Positions 27,114 through 35,159 of a DNA stretch of 64,000 nt are shown here, in pieces (position 1 is the first letter of the stretch; each line of letters opens with the position of its first letter). The stretch is from Rhodoplanes azumiensis (GTDB lineage: Bacteria > Pseudomonadota > Alphaproteobacteria > Rhizobiales > Xanthobacteraceae): NCBI RefSeq assembly GCF_042682915.1, contig NZ_JBHUIW010000011.1:1-64000 (forward strand). The letters run 5' to 3'. The notes beneath the pieces are model-generated. The model was not told where the DNA came from and did not search any database. It was given only the letters and a program-made list of their open reading frames with translations. Made by a program: the position numbers and the translations under genes.

Positions 27114-28643
27114 TCAATCCAGCGCCGGCAGCGCGACGGGCTGGACCGTCGCGGCGAGCGCGCCGGTGCGGACCAGGTCGGCGGCCGCGACCATGTCGGG
27201 GTGCAGATGGCGATCGTCGTCGAGTGCCGGCACTCTTTCACGCAACACCGAGCGCACCGCCTCCAGCGGCCGGCTCGATCGCAGCGGATCGTGAAAGTCG
27301 CAGGCCTGCGCGGCGGCCAGAAGCTCGATCGCGATCACGGCGACGGCGTTCTCGACCATGCCGAGGAGCCGCCGTGCGCCGTGCGCCGCCATCGAGACGT
27401 GATCCTCCTGGTTGGCCGAGGTCGGGATCGAGTCGACGCTCGCCGGAGTGGCGCGCTGCTTGTTCTCGGAGACCAGCGCGGCCGCCGTCACCTGCGGAAT
27501 CATGAAGCCGGAGTTGAGGCCGGGCTTGGGCGTGAGGAAGGCCGGCAGGCCGGACAGCGCCGGATCGACCAGCATGGCGATGCGGCGCTCGGAGAGCGAG
27601 CCGATCTCGCAGACGGCGAGCGCGATCTGGTCGGCCGCGAAGGCGACCGGCTCGGCGTGGAAGTTGCCGCCGGAGAGCGCCTCGCCCGTGTCGGCGAAGA
27701 TCAGCGGATTGTCGGAGACGCCGTTGGCCTCGGTGCCGAGCGTCGCAGCGGCCTGGCGCAGCAGGTCGAGCACGGCGCCCATCACCTGCGGCTGGCAGCG
27801 CAGGCAGTACGGATCCTGCACGCGCGGGTCGTCGCGCAAGTGCGAGGCCCGGATGGCACTGCCCTCCATCAGGGCGCGCAACGCCGCCGCCGTCTCGATC
27901 TGGCCGCGGTGGCCGCGCAGCGCGTGGATGCGCGGATCGAACGGCGTATCGGAGCCGCGCGCCGCGTCGGTCGCGAGCGCGCCGGTCACCAGCGCCGAAT
28001 GGAACAGCCGCTCCGCCTCGAACAGCCCGGCGAGCGCCTGCGCGGTGGAGAACTGGGTGCCGTTGAGGAGTGCCAGGCCCTCCTTGGCCGCGAGCGTCAG
28101 CGGCGCGAGCCCGGCCCGTGCCAGCGCGTCCGCGGCCGGCACGCGGGTGCCGTGAACAAGGATCTCGCCGACCCCGATCATCGCCGCCGTCATGTGGGCG
28201 AGCGGCGCGAGATCGCCCGAGGCGCCGACCGAGCCCTGTGCCGGCACCACCGGGATCAGATCCTGCGCCACCATGGCGGCGAGGAAGTCGATCGTCTCGA
28301 GGCGCACGCCCGAGGCGCCCTGCGCCAGGCTCGCGAGCTTCAAGACCATCATCAGCCGGGCGACCGGCGGCGCCATCGCGTCGCCGACACCGGCGGCGTG
28401 GCTGAGCACGATGTTGCGCTGGAGCGTCTCGAGATCGGCGTCGCCAATGCGGACGCTGGCGAGCTTTCCGAAGCCGGTGTTGATGCCGTAGACGGGCTCG
28501 CCCTTGGCGAGAATGCGCGCGACCGCGGCGGCGCCTGCGGCGATCGCCGGCCGCGTCGCCGGATCGAGCGCGACCGGCGCGCCGCGACAGATCGCGCGCC
28601 ACTCCGCCAACGTCACGCTACCGGGCCTGATCAGGATGGTCAT
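27114..28643 (-). CDS. hutH: Histidine ammonia-lyase
   Basis: The 509-residue enzyme removes ammonia from histidine to give urocanate. The MIO cofactor triad Ala-Ser-Gly lies at 141-143 in GSVGASGDLAPLAH. The catalytic-loop Tyr is in VYGINTGFGK (residue 52). The selectivity position reads LSHAAGVG, as in histidine rather than tyrosine lyases. The C-terminal PTSANQEDHVSM and FGKL segments fit HAL. The genes for urocanase, imidazolonepropionase and formiminoglutamase are not in view, so urocanate is processed by enzymes encoded elsewhere. The divergent operators upstream indicate HutC control. Confidence 0.95.
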   Translation of the reverse strand: MTILIRPGSVTLAEWRAICRGAPVALDPATRPAIAAGAAAVARILAKGEPVYGINTGFGKLASVRIGDADLETLQRNIVLSHAAGVGDAMAPPVARLMMVLKLASLAQGASGVRLETIDFLAAMVAQDLIPVVPAQGSVGASGDLAPLAHMTAAMIGVGEILVHGTRVPAADALARAGLAPLTLAAKEGLALLNGTQFSTAQALAGLFEAERLFHSALVTGALATDAARGSDTPFDPRIHALRGHRGQIETAAALRALMEGSAIRASHLRDDPRVQDPYCLRCQPQVMGAVLDLLRQAAATLGTEANGVSDNPLIFADTGEALSGGNFHAEPVAFAADQIALAVCEIGSLSERRIAMLVDPALSGLPAFLTPKPGLNSGFMIPQVTAAALVSENKQRATPASVDSIPTSANQEDHVSMAAHGARRLLGMVENAVAVIAIELLAAAQACDFHDPLRSSRPLEAVRSVLRERVPALDDDRHLHPDMVAAADLVRTGALAATVQPVALPALD

Positions 28644-28764
28644 GGGTTTCTACCGATTGGTCCGATCAGCTTCGGTCCAGAACGATCGATGTCGGCGCGT
28701 GGCGCTGCCCCTCGCCCCCGGCGCGCCGCGCGCGTCGGGGGAGGGCTCTTTCACGCTGCGTCAA

Positions 28765-28776
28765 ATGTATAGACAT
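28765..28776. promoter_or_regulatory. HutC-type operator 1 (ATGTATAGACAT)
   Basis: This 12-bp site lies within an 18-base match, GTCAAATGTATAGACATA, shared in inverted orientation with operator 2. The TGTATAGACA core fits GntR/HutC-type operators. It is about 120 bases upstream of the hutH start and probably blocks the hutH promoter. Confidence 0.72.
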
Positions 28777-28851
28777 ATTGTCCGGCTCGGCAAGCCGGAG
28801 CCGTTCGGCACGGGGTCGCGTCGCCTGCACAGAAACGCGGCAACCTGCATT

Positions 28852-28863
28852 ATGTCTATACAT
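28852..28863. promoter_or_regulatory. HutC-type operator 2 (ATGTCTATACAT)
   Basis: This is the exact reverse complement of operator 1, 87 bases away and about 60 bases before the transporter start. Paired inverted sites suggest that both divergent promoters are repressed by HutC, possibly with looping. Confidence 0.72.
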
Positions 28864-28922
28864 TTGACACCACTTCGCCCTTCTGTTCAAATCCGCCGGA
28901 ATTTTCAACGCGGGGAGATCCC

Positions 28923-29879
28923 ATGCGGTTTTTCAAGCTATCCGCGATCGCGTGTGTCGCGGCTTTCGGCGTCGTGACGGCGGCGCAGGCGCAGGCGCCG
29001 CTCACCAAGGTGGGCCTCGGCATCTCGGGGTGGACCGGCTTCGCGCCGCTCACCCTCGCCGCCAAGGCCGGCATCTTCGAGAAGAACGGCCTCGACGTCA
29101 CGCTGAAGAAGATTCCGCAGAAGGACCGGCACCTCGCCATCGCGGCCGGCGACATCCAGTGCGCGGCGACGACGGTCGAGACCTGGATCGTGTGGAACGC
29201 CGCCGGCATCGCCACCAAGCAGATCTTCCAGCTCGACAAGTCGTATGGCGCCGACGGCATGGTGGTGCGCAACGACATCAAGACGATCCCCGACCTCAAG
29301 GGCAAGACGGTCGCCGCCTCGGCGCCCGGCACGGCGCCCTACTTCACGCTCGCCTGGTTCCTCAAGAAGAACGGCCTGACCCTCAAGGACGTGACCATCG
29401 TCAACATGGAGCCGGGTCCGGCCGCGCAGGCGTTCCTGGCCGGCCAGAACGACGCCGCCATGACCTACGAGCCCTATCTCAGCGCGGTGCGCGAGAAGCC
29501 GGAGGCCGGCAAGATCATCGCGACGACGCTCGACTACCCGATGATCCTCGACACGGTCGGCTGCACGCCGAAGTTCCTGGCCGACAATCCCAAGGCCGCC
29601 AAGGCGCTCGCCGACAGCTACTTCCAGGCGCTCGACATGATCGCCAAGGAGAAGGACAAGGCCTACGAGATCATGGGCGCCGACGTGAAGCAGTCGGGCG
29701 AGCAGTTCGGCAAGTCGGCCGCCTATCTGCGCTGGCAGGACAAGGCGGCGAACCAAAAGTTCATGGCCGACGAGATCTTCAGGTTCTCCGAGGAGGCCGC
29801 CGCCATCCTGCTCGAGGCCGGCATCATCAAGCAGAAGCCCGACATCAAGGCGATCGTCGACGACAGCTTCGTGAAGTGA
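28923..29879 (+). CDS. ABC transporter substrate-binding protein (NMT1/SsuA type)
   Basis: The 318-residue protein has a signal peptide ending near AAQAQ and a type-2 periplasmic binding fold of the nitrate/sulfonate/taurine class. Typical segments are GISGWTGFAPLTLAAKAGIFEKNGLDV, the AAGDIQCAATTVET loop and DLKGKTVAASAPGTAPYF. GGGGAG lies before the ATG. It opens a three-gene transporter operon shared with permease and ATPase genes, and lies behind HutC operators. The likely cargo is histidine or a related imidazole such as urocanate. That is inferred from regulation, not from binding residues. Confidence 0.88.
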   Translation: MRFFKLSAIACVAAFGVVTAAQAQAPLTKVGLGISGWTGFAPLTLAAKAGIFEKNGLDVTLKKIPQKDRHLAIAAGDIQCAATTVETWIVWNAAGIATKQIFQLDKSYGADGMVVRNDIKTIPDLKGKTVAASAPGTAPYFTLAWFLKKNGLTLKDVTIVNMEPGPAAQAFLAGQNDAAMTYEPYLSAVREKPEAGKIIATTLDYPMILDTVGCTPKFLADNPKAAKALADSYFQALDMIAKEKDKAYEIMGADVKQSGEQFGKSAAYLRWQDKAANQKFMADEIFRFSEEAAAILLEAGIIKQKPDIKAIVDDSFVK

Positions 29880-29920
29880 TTTCTTCGCCCGCGCGACGTC
29901 GGCCGGGCAACACGCTCTCC

Positions 29921-30032
29921 GCCCTCGCCCTGAGGTGCCCGGCGAAGCCGGGCCTCGAGGGGCGAGGGCGGCCCTGTTTCGGGGGGCTCGTGGTTCGCGA
30001 CCGCACCGCGCGGTGCGCTACTGACCACGAGG
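29921..30032. repeat. CCCTGAGGTGCCCGGCG-type intergenic repeat
   Basis: A hairpin built on GCCCGGCGAAGCCGGGC is followed by a second hairpin (GACCGCACCGCGCGGTGCGC). A relative lies at 31738. It sits between the binding-protein and permease genes and may lower expression of the downstream genes relative to the binding protein, as such intra-operon hairpins often do. Confidence 0.6.
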
Positions 30033-30162
30033 GCCGCCGGTGTCGTCGAAACGACAGTCCGGGTTGCGTTTCACCCGGTTGACTCCGCCGCGCTCCCGCG
30101 TCTTCTACCCGGACCCCCTCCGCGTCTTTTTTCCGGCCCGGCCGACCCGAACGAGACCCGCC

Positions 30163-30936
30163 ATGAAACCGCTCGAGCCGGTCGGCAACACGGCCAAGAT
30201 CGTCCTCGGCATCCTGTTCTTCGTGCTCCTGTTCGCCGCCTGGTCGTTCGCGACCTTCGGGGGCTACGTCTCGAAGACCTTTCTCGCCGACCCGCTGACC
30301 ATGCTGCACGACGGCTGGACGCTGTTCGTGCGCTACGATTTCCTGCACGACATAGGCATGACGGTGTGGCGCGTCGTCGGCGGCTTCGTGCTCGCCACCC
30401 TGGTCGCGGTGCCGCTCGGCATCGCCATGGGCGCCTACAAGCCGATCGAGGCGTTCTTCGAGCCGTTCGTCTCCTTCGCCCGCTACCTGCCGGCCTCCGC
30501 CTTCATCCCGCTCTTGATCCTGTGGGCCGGCACCGGCGAGCTGCAGAAGCTGCTCGTCATCTTCATCGGCTCGGTGTTCCAGATCGTCCTGATGGTCGCC
30601 GTGTCGATCGGCGCGACGCGGCGCGATCTGGTCGAGGCGGCCTACACGCTCGGCGCCGGCGACCGCGGCATCGTCGCCCGCGTGATGCTGCCGGCCAACG
30701 CGCCCGAGATCGCCGAAATCCTGCGCCTCGTGCTGGGCTGGGCCTGGACCTACGTGATCGTCGCCGAGCTGATCGGCGCGTCGTCGGGCATCGGCCACAT
30801 GATCGTCGACAGCCAGGCGTTGCTCGCCACCGGCCAGATCATCTTCGGCATCATCGTCATCGGCGTCATCGGGCTGGTCTCGGACTTCCTGTTCAAGGCC
30901 GCGAACCACCGCCTGTTCCCGTGGAAGTTCGCATGA
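30163..30936 (+). CDS. ABC transporter permease (SsuC/TauC type)
   Basis: The 257-residue protein has six membrane segments. The binding-protein-dependent transport signature reads EAAYTLGAGDRGIVARVMLPANAPEI, the EAA loop that contacts the ATPase. The first segment is near residues 12-30. The ATP-binding gene begins inside its stop codon (ATGA). The 283-base gap to the binding-protein gene holds a repeat, but all three genes are in the same orientation and form one transporter. Confidence 0.9.
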   Translation: MKPLEPVGNTAKIVLGILFFVLLFAAWSFATFGGYVSKTFLADPLTMLHDGWTLFVRYDFLHDIGMTVWRVVGGFVLATLVAVPLGIAMGAYKPIEAFFEPFVSFARYLPASAFIPLLILWAGTGELQKLLVIFIGSVFQIVLMVAVSIGATRRDLVEAAYTLGAGDRGIVARVMLPANAPEIAEILRLVLGWAWTYVIVAELIGASSGIGHMIVDSQALLATGQIIFGIIVIGVIGLVSDFLFKAANHRLFPWKFA

Positions 30937-31718
30937 CCCAGCTTCTCGTCGAGGGCGTCTCGCGCCAGTTTCCCGGCCGCCGCGGCGCCGGTCCGACGCG
31001 CGCGCTCGAGCCGACCACCATCGCGGTCGAGAAGAACGACTTCATCACGGTGCTCGGCCCGTCCGGCTGCGGGAAGTCGACGCTCTTGCGTATCGTCGCC
31101 GGTCTCGACCGGCCGACCACCGGGCGCGTGATGCTCGACGGCCGCGAGGTGAAAGGACCGGGCGCCGACCGCGGCATGGTGTTCCAGTCATACACGCTGT
31201 TCCCCTGGCTCACCGTCGCCGAGAACATCGCGTTCGGATTGTCGGAGCGCGGCATGCCGGAGAAGCAACGCGCCGAGATCGTCGCCGACTACGTCCAGAA
31301 GGTCGGGCTGAAGGGCTTCGAGCATCACTGGCCGAAACAGCTCTCGGGCGGCATGCAGCAGCGCACCGCGATCGCCCGCGCGCTCGCCAACGATCCCGAG
31401 ATCCTGCTGCTCGACGAGCCGTTCGGCGCCCTCGACACCCAGACCCGCGGGCTGATGCAGGAGATGCTGCTCGCCATCTGGGAGCGCGAGAAGAAGACCG
31501 TGATGTTCGTCACCCACGACATCGAGGAGGCGATCTTCCTCGCCTCGCGCGTGATCGTGATGACGGCGCGGCCGGGCCGCATCAAGACCGAGATCGCGGT
31601 CGATCTGCCGCATCCGCGCGACTATCACATGAAGACCACGGCGGCGTTCTCCGAGCTGAAGGCGCGCCTCACCGAGGAGATCCGCGCCGAGGCGGTGCTG
31701 GCCGCGACGGAGCATTGA
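30933..31718 (+). CDS. ABC transporter ATP-binding protein (SsuB/TauB type)
   Basis: The 261-residue ATPase shows Walker A GPSGCGKST, the Q-loop VFQSYTLFPWLTV, signature LSGGMQQRTAIARAL, Walker B ILLLDEPFGALD and H-loop VTHDIEEA. It energises the permease encoded just before it, overlapping by four bases. The C-terminal 50 residues have no recognised regulatory domain. It completes the putative histidine or urocanate importer. Confidence 0.93.
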   Translation: MTQLLVEGVSRQFPGRRGAGPTRALEPTTIAVEKNDFITVLGPSGCGKSTLLRIVAGLDRPTTGRVMLDGREVKGPGADRGMVFQSYTLFPWLTVAENIAFGLSERGMPEKQRAEIVADYVQKVGLKGFEHHWPKQLSGGMQQRTAIARALANDPEILLLDEPFGALDTQTRGLMQEMLLAIWEREKKTVMFVTHDIEEAIFLASRVIVMTARPGRIKTEIAVDLPHPRDYHMKTTAAFSELKARLTEEIRAEAVLAATEH

Positions 31719-31737
31719 GGGGCGCTTCGAGTTGCTC

Positions 31738-31858
31738 CGTCACCCTGAGGTGCCGGGCGAAGCCGGGCCTCGAAGGGCGACGGTCCGTGCCGTGCCCTCA
31801 CTCAGCTCGGCGCCGCATCCGTCGAGGCTCGCCTTCGGCGAGCACATCAGGATGACGG
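31738..31858. repeat. CACCCTGAGGTGCCGGGCG-type intergenic repeat
   Basis: Ends CGTCACCCTGAGG and ATCAGGATGACGG are nearly inverted and enclose GCCGGGCGAAGCCGGGC and GGCTCGCCTTCGGCGAGC hairpins. It separates the ABC operon from the FMN oxidase gene and belongs to the same family as the repeat at 29921. Confidence 0.65.
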
Positions 31859-31924
31859 GGAGGGGCGGGGATCCCGGAAGCATAGTTGCCGGCGAGCGAT
31901 TGCGGACCGGTAGAAAGATCGACC

Positions 31925-33091
31925 ATGACCATCGTCAACATCGACGACATGCGCGAGGCCGCGCAGCGGCGCCTGCCGAAGATCTTCTTCGACTACATCG
32001 ACGGCGGCAGCTTCTCGGAGACGACGCTGCGCGAGAACCGGCGTGGCTACGACGCGTGGGCCATCGAACAGCGTGTCCTGGCGAGCGCCCGCATTCCCGA
32101 TCTCGCGACTGAATTTCTCGGCGCGCGTCATGCGCTGCCCTTCATGCTGGCGCCGGTCGGCTTCCTCGGGCTTTATCGCGGCGGCGGCGAGATCCTCGCC
32201 GCGCGGGCCGCGCGGGCGGCGCAGATCCCGTTCTGCCTGTCGACCTTCTCGGTCGCCTCGATCGAGCGGCTCGCACGCGAGGCGGGCGGTGATCTCCACT
32301 TCCAGCTCTACATGCTGGACGACCGCGGCCTCGGCGACGAACTCCTGGCCGCCGCGACGGCGGCCGGCGTGACGACGCTGTTTCTCACCGTCGACTGCAC
32401 CGTCACGGCGATCCGCGAGCGCGACGTGCGCAACAAGTTCCGCTCGGCGCGCCGCCCGACGCCGGCGATGCTGCTCTCGATGCTCGCGAAGCCGGCGTGG
32501 TTTCTCGATCTTCTGCGGCACGGCCTCCCCGCTGTCGAGGCTTTGGAAAAGCACCCCGAGTTCGGCAAGGGCGCGCTGGAGCAGGCCGTGAATCTGTCGC
32601 GCCGCATCGACCGCACGGTGAGCTGGGCCGAGGTGGACCGGCTGCGGGCGCGCTGGCCCGGCAGGCTCGTGATCAAGGGCGTGCTGTCGGCGGCCGATGC
32701 GTGCAAGGCGCGCGACGCCGGGGCGAACGCGGTCGTCGTCTCCAACCACGGCGGCCGGCAGCTCGACGGCGTCGCCGCGACGATCTCGGTGCTGCCCGAG
32801 ATCGTCGCGGCAGTCGGGCCGGATTTCGAGGTGCTGCTCGACGGCGGCATCCGGCGCGGCACCGACATCGTCAAGGCTCTGGCGCTCGGCGCCTCGGGCG
32901 TGCTGCTCGGCCGCGCCTACGCCTTCGCGCTCGCCGCCGACGGCGAGGCGGGCGTGACGCGGGCGATCGAGATTCTCTCCACCGAGCTGTCCATCACGCT
33001 CGCCTTGATGGGCCTCGGCGCGATCGACGAGCTGAAGGCGGCAAGATCGAGCGTCCTGCGAAGGATGGACTCCCGCGCAGACCGGAGCTGA
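31925..33091 (+). CDS. FMN-dependent 2-hydroxyacid oxidase/dehydrogenase
   Basis: The 388-residue TIM-barrel enzyme belongs to the lactate dehydrogenase/glycolate oxidase family and oxidises an L-2-hydroxyacid to the 2-oxoacid. The active-site Tyr is in FFDYIDGG (residue 24). The catalytic His275 and substrate-binding Arg278 are in VVSNHGGRQLDG, and the FMN phosphate site is in DGGIRRGTDIVKALALGA. Substrate is not determined; lactate, mandelate or an imidazole lactate are all possible. The nearby histidine genes hint at imidazole-lactate, but a repeat separates them, so this is weak. Confidence 0.87.
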   Translation: MTIVNIDDMREAAQRRLPKIFFDYIDGGSFSETTLRENRRGYDAWAIEQRVLASARIPDLATEFLGARHALPFMLAPVGFLGLYRGGGEILAARAARAAQIPFCLSTFSVASIERLAREAGGDLHFQLYMLDDRGLGDELLAAATAAGVTTLFLTVDCTVTAIRERDVRNKFRSARRPTPAMLLSMLAKPAWFLDLLRHGLPAVEALEKHPEFGKGALEQAVNLSRRIDRTVSWAEVDRLRARWPGRLVIKGVLSAADACKARDAGANAVVVSNHGGRQLDGVAATISVLPEIVAAVGPDFEVLLDGGIRRGTDIVKALALGASGVLLGRAYAFALAADGEAGVTRAIEILSTELSITLALMGLGAIDELKAARSSVLRRMDSRADRS

Positions 33092-33623
33092 GCCCGCCCA
33101 GTCTGCCGCACCGTCGCGAGCGCGGGTGTTTCGCTTTCCGGGGATCAGCTCGGCGAAAGGCTCATGACTCCGAAGGCCCGGACCTCGCACGGCTCCGGCG
33201 CGGCCGGCGACCGTCGACCGGCCGCGCACGGCGGCCGGCGCGACGCGGCCAGCGATGTTCTCGACGACCTCGAATGTTGTTCGCGAGCTGACGGGGTGGT
33301 CGGCAGCACGGCTCGTCTTGTGATCATCTGATCAGGATGCCGGTCCTGTACGGTGACGCCCGGAGGCGTCATCTTCGTTCGACTGCCCGTCCGGCTCGGC
33401 TCTTCCATGTCGCTGCACTGCAAACGCGAGCTTGCATGCAAAGCAGGCGCGACGGTGCGCCGCTGGCACCGTCGCCGATTGCGCATATGATGAGGCGTTT
33501 CTTCGAAATGCAGCTTGCCTGGCCTGCTCGCGGCGGACCGTCCGGTCGTCGGCCGCATCACGTCCATGACGCCCGTCGGCCCGCACCGGACGCTCGTCCG
33601 GTCCCGACCCAGGGAGGACCGCA
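33092..33623. other. 532-base intergenic region before tctC
   Basis: No gene is supported here. It contains TGATCATCTGATCA at about 33320-33333 (two TGATCA units two bases apart) and TTGCATGCAA near 33434, either of which could be an operator for the Tct operon. A ribosome-binding site GGGAGG precedes tctC. Confidence 0.4.
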
Positions 33624-34595
33624 ATGACCTTCATGAAACGTTTTCACGTCGTCCTCGGCACCGCCGCCGCGCTGGCGGCCGTCGCCCTCGCGGCCGCGCC
33701 GGAGTCGGCCCGCGCCGAGTTCCCCGACAAGAACCTGACCCTCGTCGTGCCCTACGGCGCCGGCGGCGGCACCGACATCGGCGCGCGCCTGCTCTCCAAG
33801 GATCTCGAGCCGCTGGTGAAGCAGCCGGTGATCGTCCAGAACATCACCGGCGGCGGCGGCTGGACCGGCTGGGGCACGCTCGCCTCGGCGAAGCCGGACG
33901 GCTACACGCTCGGCCTGCTCAACGCCCCGAGCTTCTACATGGGCTATCTCGATCCCAAGCTCGGCCGCAAGGAGCGGCTGGAGAGCTTCACGCCGCTGAT
34001 CAATCACGTGATCGACTACGTCGTGATCACGGTCGTGCCCGGAAGCCCATACAAGACCGTGAAGGATCTGGTCGAGGCGGCCAAGGAAAAGCCCGGCACC
34101 ATCAGCATCACGGCGCACGGCGTCGGCGGCGACGAGCATCTCGCCATCATGCAGCTCGAGCGCATGACCGGAGCGAAGTTCAAGGTCATCCACAACAAGG
34201 CGACGCCCGAATCGAAATCGCAGGTGCTGGGCAATCACGTCCAGGTTCTGGCCTGCAATCTGAGCGAGATCGTCACCGAGGTGAAGGACAACCAGCTCAG
34301 GGTGCTCGGCGTGATGTCGCCGACGAGGTCGCGCTTCCTGCCGACCAGCCCGACCTTCAAGGAGCAGGGCTACGACATCGAGGCCTCGGTGTCGCGCGGC
34401 ATCGCCGGTCCGGCCGGTCTTCCGAAGGACGTCGAGGAGAAGCTCGTCGCCTGGCTCGACAAGGTCGTCACCTCGAAGGAGCACCAGGAGAAGGCCGACA
34501 GCCTGTTCCTCGAGCTGCGCTCCATCAAGGGCGACGCCTACCGGAAGTTCCTCAAGGACAACGAGCAGACCGTGAAGGATCTGATGGGCTGGTAG
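33624..34595 (+). CDS. tctC: Tripartite tricarboxylate transporter substrate-binding protein
   Basis: The 323-residue Bug-type protein has a signal peptide ending ARAEF and the family's opening NLTLVVPYGAGGGTDIGARLL. A mid-region PDGYTLGLLNAP and AKEKPGTISITAHG follow. It delivers a carboxylate to the TctBA membrane unit encoded downstream. GGGAGG precedes the ATG; an internal ATG three codons later is an equally plausible start. The ligand is not predictable. It is the only one of two Bug proteins in this window with its own membrane partners. Confidence 0.9.
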   Translation: MTFMKRFHVVLGTAAALAAVALAAAPESARAEFPDKNLTLVVPYGAGGGTDIGARLLSKDLEPLVKQPVIVQNITGGGGWTGWGTLASAKPDGYTLGLLNAPSFYMGYLDPKLGRKERLESFTPLINHVIDYVVITVVPGSPYKTVKDLVEAAKEKPGTISITAHGVGGDEHLAIMQLERMTGAKFKVIHNKATPESKSQVLGNHVQVLACNLSEIVTEVKDNQLRVLGVMSPTRSRFLPTSPTFKEQGYDIEASVSRGIAGPAGLPKDVEEKLVAWLDKVVTSKEHQEKADSLFLELRSIKGDAYRKFLKDNEQTVKDLMGW

Positions 34596-34708
34596 CCCGT
34601 CGGCGGCGGCGGCGGGAGGCGCGTCCTTCCGCCGCCGACCGTTCGTCTCGATCGCTCCTCGCCGCGCTTTCCCTCGCGCACCCCCTTCGCATCGGATCGG
34701 AGCCTGCC

Positions 34709-35152
34709 GTGCTCTGGGTCAACCGCATCGTCGGCGTCGCGCTGATCGGATCCTGTGCCGTCCTCTGGCGCATCTCGGACGACTATCCCGAGATGGCGCG
34801 CCTGTTTCCGCGGGTGATGCTCGTGATCGTCTGCGTCCTCTCGGCCCTGATGGTCGGGCGCAGCCTGCTTCCGGCGGCGGCAGCCGGCGGGGCCGGCGAG
34901 GGCGGGACGACCCCCGCCGTGATGATCCGGCCGATCCTGGCCTTCCTGGCGACGGCGCTCGCGCTCGCGGCGGCGACCTATGTCGGCTTCTTCCTGGGGA
35001 TGATCCTGCTCGCGGCCGTGCTGGTCCCGATCCTCGGCGTCCGCGCGCTCGGCTGGTACGTCTTCGCCACCGTCGTCCTGCTGGTGGTGGTCTACGGGGT
35101 CTTCGTCGTCGTGCTCGCCGTGCCGCTCACGCTGCGGCCGCCGGTCTTGTGA
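34709..35152 (+). CDS. tctB: Tripartite tricarboxylate transporter small membrane subunit
   Basis: The 147-residue protein has four membrane segments and begins at GTG with GGAGC upstream. TctB proteins are poorly conserved in sequence, so the call rests on size, topology, and position between tctC and tctA. The N-terminal WVNRIVGVALIGSCAVL segment and the DDYPEMARLFPRVMLV segment fit the family. It ends seven bases before tctA. Confidence 0.82.
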   Translation: MLWVNRIVGVALIGSCAVLWRISDDYPEMARLFPRVMLVIVCVLSALMVGRSLLPAAAAGGAGEGGTTPAVMIRPILAFLATALALAAATYVGFFLGMILLAAVLVPILGVRALGWYVFATVVLLVVVYGVFVVVLAVPLTLRPPVL

Positions 35153-35159
35153 GGCCGTC

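Noticed and set aside
27114..28643. Tyrosine or phenylalanine ammonia-lyase
   Set aside because: The selectivity segment reads LSHAAGVG, and hutC is adjacent with matching operators, favouring histidine lyase.
33145..33624. Minus-strand frame upstream of tctC
   Set aside because: It covers the probable tctC promoter, has no recognisable features, and its translation is Arg/Ser/Thr-rich.
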